In this document: piece by piece, positions 22,565 through 33,329 of the stretch
How positions within the stretch are numbered: the first letter of the stretch is position 1
How the letters are laid out: every line of letters begins with the position of its first letter
Source of the DNA: Dendrobium chrysotoxum
Taxonomy: Eukaryota; Streptophyta; Magnoliopsida; Asparagales; Orchidaceae
Direction: 5' to 3'
NCBI GenBank assembly: GCA_019925795.1
Contig: CM034307.1
Span: 19,489,197 to 19,553,196 of the forward strand
DNA length: 64,000 nt
The notes under the pieces: model-generated
Told to the model about the DNA's origin: nothing
Database searches by the model: none
What the model saw: the letters and a program-made list of their open reading frames with translations, nothing else
Made by a program: the position numbers and the translations under genes

Positions 22565-24385
22565 ATGGCAGAGAAGGGGGAGGAAAAGCTTATTGAAGTC
22601 GCCCGCCATATCGCCAAGACCCTCGGCCGCACCGACACAATGGCGGACGACATCCTACAGATATTTTCCAACTTCGACCGCCGCTTCTCCCGCGAGAACC
22701 TCGCCGCAGACCGCCTCTCCGACGGATCCATCACCGAAGAAAACTATTCCTCCCTGGAGCACCAGTTTGCTCGATTTCTCTCCTCCGATCGCTCGATTTG
22801 GTCCGACTCCGCTGACGCCGCCGCCTTCCTCGACGCCGTTGATTCCCTTATCTCCGCCGTACGAGATCTTGACCCTCCGGCGCTGGAACACGCTAACGAT
22901 CTCTTACAGCAGTGCATGCTCCGGCTCGAGGACGAGTTCCGGTCGCTGATCGAGAACCCTTACGGCGTCTCCCCTTATGAACCCGTCCCGCCGCCCGGAT
23001 TCGATTCCGACGGCGAAGATTCTGAAGAAGAAGAAGAAGATCAGATACCGGTTGCCCCGCCAGTGACTGACTACGACTTCGTCATCGACGCTCTCCCGCC
23101 GGGCTCTGTAGCCGATCTCCACGAGATTGGTAAAAGGATGTTCGCCGCTGGGTTTGGCAGAGAGTGTGCCCACGCGTATAGCCTCGCCCGTCGGGACTTC
23201 CTCGAGGAAAGCATATGCCGGTTAGGAATCCGACACCGTGCCACCGCCGACACTTCCATCTCCGACGAAGTCCAGGCTGCACCGTGGACGGAGCTCGAGG
23301 ACGAGATCCGCCGTTGGGTCAAAGCTGTGAACGTGGGATTCCGCATACTCTTCCCCAGCGAGCGCCGCCTCTGCCAACGTATCTTCGCCGGCCTCTCCGC
23401 CATCTCTGACCTTTCCTTTGCCGAGGCGTGCCGCAGCTCGGCAATCCAGCTTCTGCGATTCGGCGATGCAATAGCCTCACATAGCCGGTCGCCAGAGAGG
23501 CTTTTCCGGGTGGCGGACATGTATGAGGCCATTCGTGATGTAATTCCGGAGCTTAACGCGCTATTCTGTGATAAATACTCTGCATTCCTTTGCACGGAGG
23601 CCGTTGCGCTCTGGAAGAAGCTGGGAGCGACGATTCGCGGGATCTTCACCGAGCTGGATAACTTGATCCGGCGAGATCCCGCAACAGCAGCGGTGCCGGG
23701 TGGAGGGCTTCATCCCATCACCCGCTATGTAATGAATTACCTCCGCGCCGCCTGCGCTTCCCGGCAAACTCTCGAGGAGGTGATGGACGAGGACGGAATG
23801 GGAATTGCTGAAATCCCAGATCGGCCATCATCGCCACTCGCCATTCAGATCGCGTGGATCATGGAAGTCCTGCAAGGAAATCTGGAGGCAAAGGCTAAGG
23901 CCTACCGTGAACCAGCACTAAGCTGCGTCTTTTTGATGAACAATGGGAGGTATATGATGCAGAAGGTGAGAGATAGCAACGAATTGACGATTCTAATGGG
24001 GGAGGAATGGATTCGGCGGCAGGCGGCGAGAGAGCGGCGGTGGGGGTCAGAATACCAGAAAAGCACTTGGAACAAGGTGACAGCGGTGCTGAGAGTAGAC
24101 AGCAGCGGCCGGGCTCCGGAACCTTCGGTGATGAGGGAGAGGTTGAAGGTTTTCAACGTGTACTTCGAGGAGACATGTCGGGCGCAGAGCGGTTGGGTGG
24201 TGGCCGACGAGAGGCTGAGGGCAGAGATGAGGATGACGGCGGTGGGGATTGTGATGCCGGCGTACCGGCGGTTTCTAGAGTCTTATAGGGGAGTGGAGGG
24301 AGGGAAGCACGGGGATAGGAATGTGAAGCACAGTGCACAGGAAGTTGAGGCGCGGATCAATGATCTGTTCATAAGCAGACCTTAG
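22565..24385 (+). CDS. EXO70B1-like: Exocyst complex subunit EXO70, B-type, 606 aa
   Basis: EXO70 is the exocyst subunit that binds plasma-membrane phosphoinositides and tethers secretory vesicles; plant EXO70B members also act in autophagy-linked transport and immunity. The N-terminus MAEKGEEKL..VARHIAKTLG and the MADDILQIFSNFD motif match the EXO70B group. An acidic linker (SEEEEED) lies at residues 152-159. The conserved C-terminal domain starts near residue 240 and shows RILFPSERRLC (255-265), RSPERLFRVADMYE, IRRDPATAAVPGGGLHPITRYVMNYL (about 366-393), FLMNNGRYM and the terminal EARINDLF. Length is normal for the group (about 620). It is intronless, as usual outside EXO70A. An in-frame TAG directly before the ATG and G at +4 support the start. 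The only intact gene in the window; codons are GC-rich. Confidence 0.95.
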   Translation: MAEKGEEKLIEVARHIAKTLGRTDTMADDILQIFSNFDRRFSRENLAADRLSDGSITEENYSSLEHQFARFLSSDRSIWSDSADAAAFLDAVDSLISAVRDLDPPALEHANDLLQQCMLRLEDEFRSLIENPYGVSPYEPVPPPGFDSDGEDSEEEEEDQIPVAPPVTDYDFVIDALPPGSVADLHEIGKRMFAAGFGRECAHAYSLARRDFLEESICRLGIRHRATADTSISDEVQAAPWTELEDEIRRWVKAVNVGFRILFPSERRLCQRIFAGLSAISDLSFAEACRSSAIQLLRFGDAIASHSRSPERLFRVADMYEAIRDVIPELNALFCDKYSAFLCTEAVALWKKLGATIRGIFTELDNLIRRDPATAAVPGGGLHPITRYVMNYLRAACASRQTLEEVMDEDGMGIAEIPDRPSSPLAIQIAWIMEVLQGNLEAKAKAYREPALSCVFLMNNGRYMMQKVRDSNELTILMGEEWIRRQAARERRWGSEYQKSTWNKVTAVLRVDSSGRAPEPSVMRERLKVFNVYFEETCRAQSGWVVADERLRAEMRMTAVGIVMPAYRRFLESYRGVEGGKHGDRNVKHSAQEVEARINDLFISRP

Positions 24386-24654
24386 AAGCCTGAAAGGTGG
24401 CGTGTATGAAGAAGAGCTTGTAAACTTATTACTATGTGATTTGGTTTAGTGAATTGAATTATGTGCTCTTTGTGTAATTATTTCTGTATTTAGTTTAAGA
24501 GGTTTGTAATTGTTACAAAGTTCATTTTCTAGACTCTAAGAAAGAAGTGTTGACAAGATTTCCTATTAGTCATGTTAGATTTAAAATATTTAGATGAATT
24601 TAATTGTAAATGGTGAATTAAGGGATTATTTGAGACATCTTTCTAGTTTTGTTT
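24386..24654 (+). other. EXO70B 3' flank / probable 3' UTR
   Basis: T-rich sequence with TTTGTGTAATT and TTTGTAATTG elements of the kind found near plant poly(A) sites. No other gene. The falsely duplicated segment begins at 24655. Confidence 0.5.
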
Positions 24655-24814
24655 TTAATATGGCAGTCGTAATTTTATTTTATTATTATTATTTACAAAG
24701 AATGTTGAATGATCATCTAAGCAAATATATCAGAATTCAAATTAGTGATAAAAATCACCTCCAACTATAATCCATTCATATCACGTATCAAGAACTCATT
24801 AGAAGTTAGTTTGT

Positions 24815-25130
24815 TGTGTCATAGAATATTTGCGGCGGTACAGATATATAAAGTTTAGTATCTTAATTTTGTACGAAGATTTAGCATACAAATAGATAAA
24901 AGAGTATGATGCAATATTCATAAGAAATATCAAAATTTTTATGTGGAAAATTCTAAAAAGCCAAAAACCATGAGGCTTGTCCCAGTTTAAATGAATCAAT
25001 TATTATTAATGGTTGATTACAAATAATACCCCTCTTAGGAGGAGGTGCTGGCTTAATGTAATAAATACACATTATATAGAGTGCATTACATGACAATAGT
25101 TCTTAAGAGAGTGTTGAATATTTATTTGAT
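24815..25130 (-). repeat. Possible copia-type LTR remnant (minus)
   Basis: On the minus strand the text CCTCCTAAGAGG, then a GGTTTTT..TTTTCCACATAAA segment, then a T-rich tail ending near TGACACAACAAA resembles the 3' part of small plant copia LTRs (the GGTTTTCCACGTAAA-type motif before the terminus). No PBS, PPT or TSD was found, so this is a tentative call. Confidence 0.35.
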
Positions 25131-25141
25131 TAGTACGACCG

Positions 25142-25285
25142 TAGTCGGCGGGCAATGGTGGCCAGAAGGATCCTAGTAGGCGGGCGACAAAGAACGGAGG
25201 GACTATAGTCGGCGGGCGATGGTGGTCGAAGGGATCTTAGTCAGCGGGCGATGGAGGTCGAAGGGACCGTATTCGGCGAGCGACC
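25142..25285. repeat. GC-rich 32-bp minisatellite, 4.5 units
   Basis: Units of exactly 32 bp start at 25142, 25174, 25206, 25238 and 25270 (the last is half length). Each begins TAGTCGGCGGGCGA or a close variant; the second unit is the most diverged. The block is strikingly GC-rich in an AT-rich setting. It begins where the gypsy RT/RNase H reading stops. Confidence 0.93.
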
Positions 25286-25289
25286 AGCC

Positions 25290-26200
25290 ATACCCAAAAA
25301 ACTACATACCTCAAATACAGTAGGAGGCCTTTGCAATTCAATAACTACCTGAACTTTCTGGGGTCAACAAAAATAACTTCACCACTCACCACGTTCCCCC
25401 AAAAAAAATACTCAGCCAGAACTAATATTTGAAAAATTTTGTATATAACTTATGCTGCCTTAGAATCTCCAAAAAAATTCTCAAATATCATGCATGATCT
25501 TCCTTAGAAGTTGAATAAATCAAAATATCATCTATGAAAATAGTAACAAATTGATCCAGATAATCCTTGAACACCCCCGTTCATCAGATCTATAAAGACA
25601 GCTAGTACATTAGTCACCTCAAAAGGTATGACTAATAGCTCATAGTGTACTTATCGAGTATTGAAAGTTATTTTCATCATATCAAACTCTCTCACTTTCA
25701 TCTGATAATAGCTAGAGCATAAATTAATGTTGAAAAATATGGAAGATGCATCAAGTTGATAAAATAGATCATCAATCTATAGTAGAGGAGATTTATTCTT
25801 GATAGTGACTTTGTTTAACTCAATGTAATCAATGCACATATGCATTGTATCATCTTTTTTCTTCACAAATAGAATAAGTGCTCCCCATATAGACAATATG
25901 ACGAATAAATCCTCAATCATCTAACTTCTAAACTTGAACCTTTAATTACTGAAGCTCATTAAGTGTCATCTTATACTGAGCTTTAGAAATTGGGGTCATA
26001 CCTAAAAATATATCAATACAAAACTCTGTGGCTTTGTCTAGAGACAAACTGACTAACTTCTTGGAAAACACATCCAAAAATTCTTGCACTACTAGGACAT
26101 TAGAAAGAGAAATAGAATTTATACTCCTATCCCGGACAGATGCCAAAAATACCATGCAACCCTTCTTCACAATCTATCTACTTTCACAATGGAAATCAAA
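25290..26200 (-). pseudogene. Ty3/gypsy protease-RT junction and RT, decayed
   Basis: On the minus strand an uninterrupted stretch (26170 to 25946) gives the motif order of chromovirus pol: GCMVFLASV, VVQEFLDVF, FCIDIFLGMTPISKAQYKM. RT continues with stops: a decayed GFIRP/FVKKKDG/CIDYRELNK region, a Q..ASSIF..INLCSSYYQ segment, and the catalytic FIDDILIYS near 25522-25545. The end reads VDPRK and then PPTVFEVCSFLGMAG, which is the start of the RNase H linker, at about 25295. There the 32-bp minisatellite begins and no RNase H or integrase follows. Confidence 0.8.
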
Positions 26201-27738
26201 TATACTAAAACTCTTTTAACTCCCTGGAATACATAACTCTCACTACCCAAAAATAAAGTGACTCACTTTTGCAAAATTAATTCGAGCCTCATACAGACTC
26301 AACCAATCTATATCCAAAATAATATCAAATTAAAAATAGGTAATAAAATAAAACTAAACTTCTACTTCCTATCAGAAATCTCAATGTCACAAAAATAGAC
26401 CCTATTGGCCATCATATCATCTCCAATTAGTAATGTAACAAAAAAAGTGGTAATAAAATTGAAGATAAATGCAGTAAATCAAAGAAATGCACAAAAATAA
26501 ATGAATGATTAGCTTCAAAATCAAACCAAACATGACATGATTGAGCAAAAATATAATCCATATCTATTACAGCATCTACAACTTCATGAGCCTCCTACTT
26601 AGTCAAACTTTATACACATGGATGAACTAGTGCTAGAGTGACATAACCACTAGGCTTTCTTTGACCACTTCCAGATGGCCTCCCTACCATAGATATAGAA
26701 CCACTACCTCTACCAAATGATCCCTCAGAAAATGTATGAAGTGAATCTTCTCTAAGTCTCCCCTCCAGCTAATAGAACTCTCAGATCGAGGCTCAGATCT
26801 TTAGTCAAATTCTGCCTGACACACAGATACCTGGTGCCCTACATGCCCACACCTGAAGTATTGTCCCATCATCTTAAAGCATTAGCCAAAATATCACCTA
26901 CCATAACTCTAGAACACATGTGCCCCACTAACAGAACTCCCAGAACTAGCAATGCTTCCTCTACTCAAAGCTGCTATAGACACAAACTGTCCACCCTTCT
27001 TGGACTCTCTAAATACAAAACTACTCTTTTTCCTAGAGAATCCACTACTAGATATCTTGCCACCAAATCTCTTTCTATTAGAAGTCCACCCTTACTAAAA
27101 AGCTATTAGATCATTCTCAAGCAATCGGGCTCTCTCCACAAGCTTAGAGAAATTAAAAATATGAAATGGTACTAGAAGCTATCTAAGACTATCTCGAATT
27201 CCTCTCAAAAACCTGTAACACTTTTCTATGTGAGTGCTAACCAACTACGGAGCATATCTAGCCAAAGATGTAAACTCTGCCTCATACTGCATAACTGTCA
27301 TGCTCCCTTAAACTAGTCTCAGAAAAGTCTCATGCATCTACTGATGTGTAGAAGGTAATAAAAATTAGGCTTGAAATACATTAGAGAACTCCTCACAACC
27401 AATCAAAGAGTTCAATCTCACTTAAAATTTCTCCTCATGTTAACCCATCCACAAACGCTTTACTTCACCATCTAAGAGAAAGACTTCCAACAATACTTTC
27501 CTCTTAGGAGAACACTATATACTATCAAATATCTTCTCTAGCCTTCTCAACCAGTCTTCTGCTACTTGGGCTCAACAATGCCCTCAAATCTTAGAGGCTT
27601 CAATCTCAAAAATATCTATAGATGTTTGTCTATATCATCAGATCTAACAGCGGGAACTCTACTCTATGCCTAACCTATCATCTGGGCTATCAAACTAGCA
27701 AACTAACAAACTGTATTATAATTAATTATTAGAGCCAT
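26201..27738 (-). pseudogene. Ty3/gypsy gag and protease, decayed
   Basis: The minus-strand start ATGGCTCTAATAATT is at 27738. Gag (Retrotrans_gag type) is recognised by an RRLEKIFD-like start, MTVMQYEAEFTSLARYAP and CYRFLRGIRDSLR. The zinc knuckle near 26850 is damaged (YFRCGHVGHQVSVC, first Cys replaced by Tyr). The protease site, normally DSGASHSFIS, reads DFEANHSFIS near 26525. FDIILDIDWLSLYEARI follows near 26250-26320. The set fits the Tekay/Del chromovirus group. Many stops; not functional. Confidence 0.75.
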
Positions 27739-27946
27739 GTTATGTATAGGAGCTGCTTGACTAGCACTATGCCTTTCTATCATATTTGGGTCTACATATC
27801 TATATCATACAAAATATATAACTGAACATGCATGCACATAAAAATAAATAAGAATAAACACTCACACAGACTCAAAACTACCCAACTTGACTTACTATTC
27901 AATTCTTATAACTTTATTTTATTATTAATTTTTTCAAAACTATTAT

Positions 27947-27964
27947 TCTGATACCATAATAGCT
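27947..27964 (-). other. Primer binding site of the gypsy element (minus)
   Basis: Minus-strand AGCTATTATGGTATCAGA lies directly after the LTR end and contains TGGTATCAGA, the core of the tRNA-Met primer site. Confidence 0.75.
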
Positions 27965-29808
27965 TGTCACAACCTAACCCAACCAAGATAGGTCCTATCA
28001 TGTTAGGCTGTAATAGACAAATCCAAGATTTAGTTTTAAAAAATGCTTCAAATTTTTTCTTCTAATTTAAACTTTAAAATAAATACATACTATACAGTTA
28101 CTCAAAAAATTTTGAGTACTAAAATTAAACTCATCCAAAATATCTCATTTTTAACATTAAAATGCATATATAAGATCTACACTACATTGCATTGATACAT
28201 AACAAAAAGCAGAGCAAAATATTTAAAAAGTCATGACTATATAAAAATCAAAATAGAGAAATACATATAATCTCATATCAATTCTTGAACTATTAATCAA
28301 TAGGCTCCTTCCCTTTTCCAGATCCTAGAAACTAGAAGCAAAATCACAGTGAGCTGCAATAGCCCAGCATGCCACAAATACCGACATAAATTTTAATTTA
28401 TTTTTTATTAGATATTTTTAGAATATTTAAAAATAGCTCAATGTAATTTAATAAATTATTCTACTAAGTAATAAAAGCATAATAGTTATCTAGATTTGAA
28501 TAATAGTACTAAGGAGATAAATAAAACTGAAATTCATATCACATAATAGTTCAAATTAGATTTTCCTGGTCCTAGACAAATCTCAAAGGATTTTAGACTC
28601 TTATGACTCCATTTGTGCTTATAACATCAGACCATTCCCGTAGACACCAAAATATGGCATAATTTGCCACTAGAATATGTCTTATAGGCACCAGAATATT
28701 CTTAGTTCTAGATAGAATCTCAAAGAATTCTAGCCCCTTATATCTCTCAACATATATTTTTTATATAAAAAATATTTTGTATCACCTAATTAATCATATA
28801 TAAACACATATTTCATCATATTATAGCAATTAAAACATAATTGAGCACATTTTATAATTGACAACAAAAAATACTACTAAGTAAAAATGCACATTTTCAA
28901 TAAATTATTGAATTACTAGAGATCATGCAAAATACTATTTTAAGACTTTCATTGTATTACATCTTTAATTTTTAGAGTTGAATTATTTTTATTTGATAAA
29001 AACTATAAAAATTTCAAATCCCCAGCATAAAATTTTTAAAAAATCTTCAAAGTGTTCAAAATCTCAATTTCTATAGCATATAAAAAGTTAAGTGGTGAAA
29101 GTTTTACTAGTGCAGAGTAAACCCCATTTTTTTTGTAACGAAAACAAATAACCAAAAAACTTGATAAAAATTATGTATTTTTGAAAATAGAGATTAGCAG
29201 AGTGTGACATACCTCTAGAAGAACAAATTTTTAACTAGGTCGACAGGCAAAAATAGCTTTATGGCCTCCAAAACCTAGCTTTATTTCTGTTTCCTCTCTT
29301 TTTCTCTTTTTTTTCCTTTTTTACTCTCTATTGCCTCTCTATTAAACAAAATCCCAAGGGAAGTGGAAGTAAAATCCATTTAACATATTTAGTTAAGTTA
29401 ATTTAGATATTATATTGAAATAAGCTAAGGGTATAATGGTAATTATTTTAATTATTTAATTTTAACCTAAAATCTTTTTACATCTTCAAATCTACTATCC
29501 AAAAATTATACAAAAATATTTATTAATCAGCTAAGCATGTACAAAACACTCTGGTGAAATCAGTTTACAAAAATGGACACCTAATGGTCCCAAAAATCCA
29601 ACTTGTACTAATAAATATTAATTTCTTAAGAAATTACACCAATGCCCAAAAATTAGGAAATAATTAGTGAAATTAAAGCACAATAATATCTATGTTATAG
29701 AAAAGATAATTTATAATTTAGACCCATAACGACTCTTGAAATAATTTTTTATTATTATAAGTCAAAATATATCTTTTGAAATTTAATGGTTAGTACAGGA
29801 TTGCGACA
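27965..29808 (-). repeat. 5' LTR of the minus-strand Ty3/gypsy element (1844 bp)
   Basis: On the minus strand the LTR begins TGTCGCAATCC (29808) and ends GGTTGTGACA (27965), giving matching terminal TGTCRCAA repeats. A PBS follows and then gag, so orientation and identity are consistent. AT-rich and non-coding. The partner 3' LTR was not found; pol breaks off at the minisatellite. Confidence 0.8.
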
Positions 29809-29816
29809 TATTGAGG

Positions 29817-31640
29817 TGGCTCATTGAGATCTTCTATAATGCCCCAAGATTTAATTTTAAAAGAATTGGCTATTTAATTTTTAATTAATCTACCAGAGCC
29901 ACTAATCTCATTTCAATAAATAAAAATAAGTAGAAGCTAACTCCAAATTCTTTTCTTTAATTAAAATTTATTCATTTCCCAAAACTCATAAATAATAATT
30001 AAGAGGTCAATTAATATATTAGTCTATTATTCTAAAGTCCTAACTATAAAAAGATAAACTAAAATACAAATAAAAAGAAACCTATGAAAGCATGATCTGT
30101 CTCACTCCATTAGGTCTTATCCCTTCCTAAAAACTTACAAAAATGATATAGTGAGCTAACATCTCAGTAGGTTACCAGAACCTACAACTACATTTAGTGC
30201 AAGGCAGTGACAGTATGCATATAATCATTCAATCAATATCAATATGAATATATAACTATAAAGGTAGGTAGCAGTCAATGTGAATAATGTCATATCATAT
30301 GAGCAATAAAATTAGTCCAACTGTATATCTTATGAGCAGTGATCAATAACTATGCAAAGGACCAATAGGTTTTATTATTCATATGAATATCAATTACAAG
30401 ATAGTTTATATATCTCTTAATGAAATCAGTATACTTGCATTTATCATATACTTGTTGTACAATATCTATGTTATGCATGTATATCATATTCCTATCAAAT
30501 GCATTATTTCAGGTATCAGTCTTATATGTAGTGTTGTATGTGTAAGCATGTCTTATAATATCAATATTATACATAATGCATATCACGTATGTCACATAGT
30601 TCAGGTGCATTATGTGCTATTATATTGATCTTATTAGTCATATAATGTACCTATATCAGTCATGTATGCCGGTATCATATACATATATAGGCAATGTAAG
30701 CAAGATAAGACATTTTACTACCTATAGTATTTTTCTTACATCCAGTCTTGTAGGTTAACCCTATAGGAATCAATCTCATTCATATCAATCATGTTGTCAA
30801 GAATCAATCTCATATCATATATCATAAGTCATCAGTCAGGTGGCTTTGATGTAAGAAGTCATCACTTCTACCCATCAAAGTATCAAATCATTAAGTCCCC
30901 TTATACCCCCCTTTTCATATCACTTATTATTACACCTTAAATTTTATTTAAAGAGAAGCTCATCAGCATACCCTCTTGTATATGGTAACATGTCTCTAGT
31001 CAACCTAAATCAGTCAATTATTTCCAGCCAACCTTTCTTATTTTTATACATCTTTCATATCATATAAACTATAATAGCCAATATCATATATGATTAATTC
31101 AATTTCCAATATACTTATCATCATACCTCTAGTATGTCAAAAATTTATATTATATTAAATGAATAGTAAATATGTGCATATCAGTATTCCATCTCTAAAT
31201 ACAGTACATTAACTCTTGATCATTTTATATTCAACATTACACAACCCATTTTAATTAAAATGTAATATAAGCAAAATCACCCACTGATATTTCACCTAAA
31301 AATGCTCAGGACGATGATATATATTACACATCAAAAGTTATATGATAGAAAATCACTAGAATGAGAGATATTACATTTTAATCAAATTTAGAAGAGATAA
31401 AATTTAAGAAATCAAAATCACTAAAAATAGAAATAAGATTTAAATTTTCTACCATGATTTGAATACTTTCTCAACTAGAGTGACAGATAAAAATAACTTG
31501 GAACAAACTTTCTCTCACCTCTCTCTCTTCCCCTTTTTCTTCTCCTTTATCTCCCAGCCAAGCAACAAAATAAGGGAGGATAGATGGGGTAAGGGTTTAA
31601 AAACCACTAACTTAACCTACTACTGTGGGAAAATAAAATA
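29817..31640 (-). repeat. Second gypsy-type LTR remnant (minus)
   Basis: It shares segments in the same order with 27965-29808: AAGATTTAATTTTAAAA near the left end, a GTGAGCTAACATCTCAGTAGG-like segment, and an ACTAG..GACAG..AAAAATA segment followed by CT-rich sequence (31470-31550). It is diverged, and no PBS, PPT or coding sequence adjoins it. Boundaries are approximate. Confidence 0.5.
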
Positions 31641-33329
31641 TACCATGCAGCTTCGAGGTTCTCCTATTGTTGTGATCGAATACAGTACTGAGAATAATGT
31701 ACTATCTCAAGAGATGGACACAATATTCTACATTAGATTCAAAGACAAAATAGTGTTTAAAAAAAAATTTTGTAGTCAAATACAACAAAAATAATTACAA
31801 AATGTGTCAAAAAAATAGACATGCCATTCTAGAATAGTATTTAAAAAAAATATGTTGTGAAAAATTATCATTTCTATAACCAAATACAGCTGAGAGAATA
31901 TCATATCATCCTGAGATATGAACATGATATTCTACAAAGATATTCTACAAAGATATTTGAATATAAAAATGGGTTTTAAAAAGTATTTATATTCTTAGAA
32001 ATCTTTCCCCTATCTTATGGGAATAAGATAAGGTTTATTTTAATCTGGAGATATGAATCTCCTAGAAATACTCTCGATTAAAGTAGTGAAAAATATTTTC
32101 TTAGATTTCAAAGTTTATGTCAAGGGTAAGAGATTTTGAATTTTTTAAAGGAGATTGGTACAATGTTGAAAAGTTCATTCTAGAGGCAAAAAGATCAAGA
32201 GTAAAGAGCACTAGGATTTTGAGACCACCTTGAAGTACTCTAGTCTATCCTATGTTGGGCTTTAATATTTAAGGAAAAAAATTTATATTTGAGTTGACAT
32301 TTTATTAGATAATTGACATTTTGATAAATTATTTATTTATTTATTATGCAATGTATGCTAGTTGACTCTTACATAACAATCAACTTGTGAACTTTTAAAA
32401 TGCTTAAAATAAATTTTATCCTAAAAGAGCATAACTCCCCTGAGTCAGAACTACACCCTCATAGGTCAAGTGCTCTGCTTCTACCAGCAGATGGAGAGGT
32501 GCCTAAGAATAAAATAAGAAAGAATATGATTTATGCGACCCCAAACAAGCTCTAGCTTACTTTCTAAACTAGTTATCTTTCTATGTTAACCTAAAATTTT
32601 TTATTGATTATGAGTATGCAAATTTTTATTCCCTAAGAGCCTAGTGAATATCCAGGAAAAGGCACATGCAAGTAATAAACCTAAAAAGATAGGGGTTTCT
32701 AGTGCGTAATCAATATAAACAAGCATTCACCCACATCGATAAAATAATGAAACAAAGTAAAGTCCAAAGTCCATTGGCTAGTGCCAGTTAATACAACCAA
32801 GGGCCTGTAGAAAGTAAAAGGTGGTCAGGCTAAAATAGCAATAACCTGGATTCTACTAATATGAAATGACGCAAGTCTTTATAGAAATGAGGCATTTTCT
32901 AATATTCAATTCTTCTTTTCAAGATTGATTCTTCATTCATCTAATAGAGCTTCCAAATGAAAAGAATATTCCAATGAAGGAAATTTTTTCCTCTTTGGCT
33001 CCCTATTCCTTTTCTTGAGAAAATTCCCCATTTTTAGACATTCATAACTCTTATAAAAAATTATATTTTTAAAATAAAATGACTATATATTCCCTACAAG
33101 TTAGTAAAGTAATTTATATAGGAATCACAAAACACATCACATAGTATAATCGTTTGCTCATCTTTGAGCAACCTGTATTCTTGGCCATGCTTTTAACAAT
33201 TAAGGGGGCTAAGCAACAAAAGTTCTTGTAGAGAATTTGATTAGTTTAAATTTTAATTATTTTTAGCCCCCTTTTAATAATAGCCTTGTATAAGCATGGG
33301 CACATGTAGAAAATTTAATTAGCAATAAA
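31641..33329. other. AT-rich stretch without recognised genes
   Basis: No credible CDS. A short tandem duplication (GATATTCTACAAA twice, about 31938-31965) and an imperfect foldback at 33183-33300 are present. The segment 32400-32900 is less AT-rich and unassigned. Confidence 0.5.

Noticed and set aside
23071..23649. 192-codon minus-strand ORF inside EXO70B
   Set aside because: A shadow of a GC-rich coding strand with no recognisable domain; the plus-strand EXO70 reading is clear.
30383..30628. 81-codon ORF in the gypsy LTR remnant
   Set aside because: AT-rich, Ile/Tyr/Met-dominated composition, no domain, inside an LTR; differs between the two copies only at consensus errors.
31459..31794. 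111-codon ORF
   Set aside because: Low-complexity composition at the edge of an LTR remnant, no domain or homolog recognised, and an indel in copy 2 breaks it.
32424..32503. tRNA-like or organelle-derived segment
   Set aside because: A phrase resembling tRNA arms is present, but no acceptor-stem pairing or GTTCRA box was found, and I could not match it to a plastid or mitochondrial gene.
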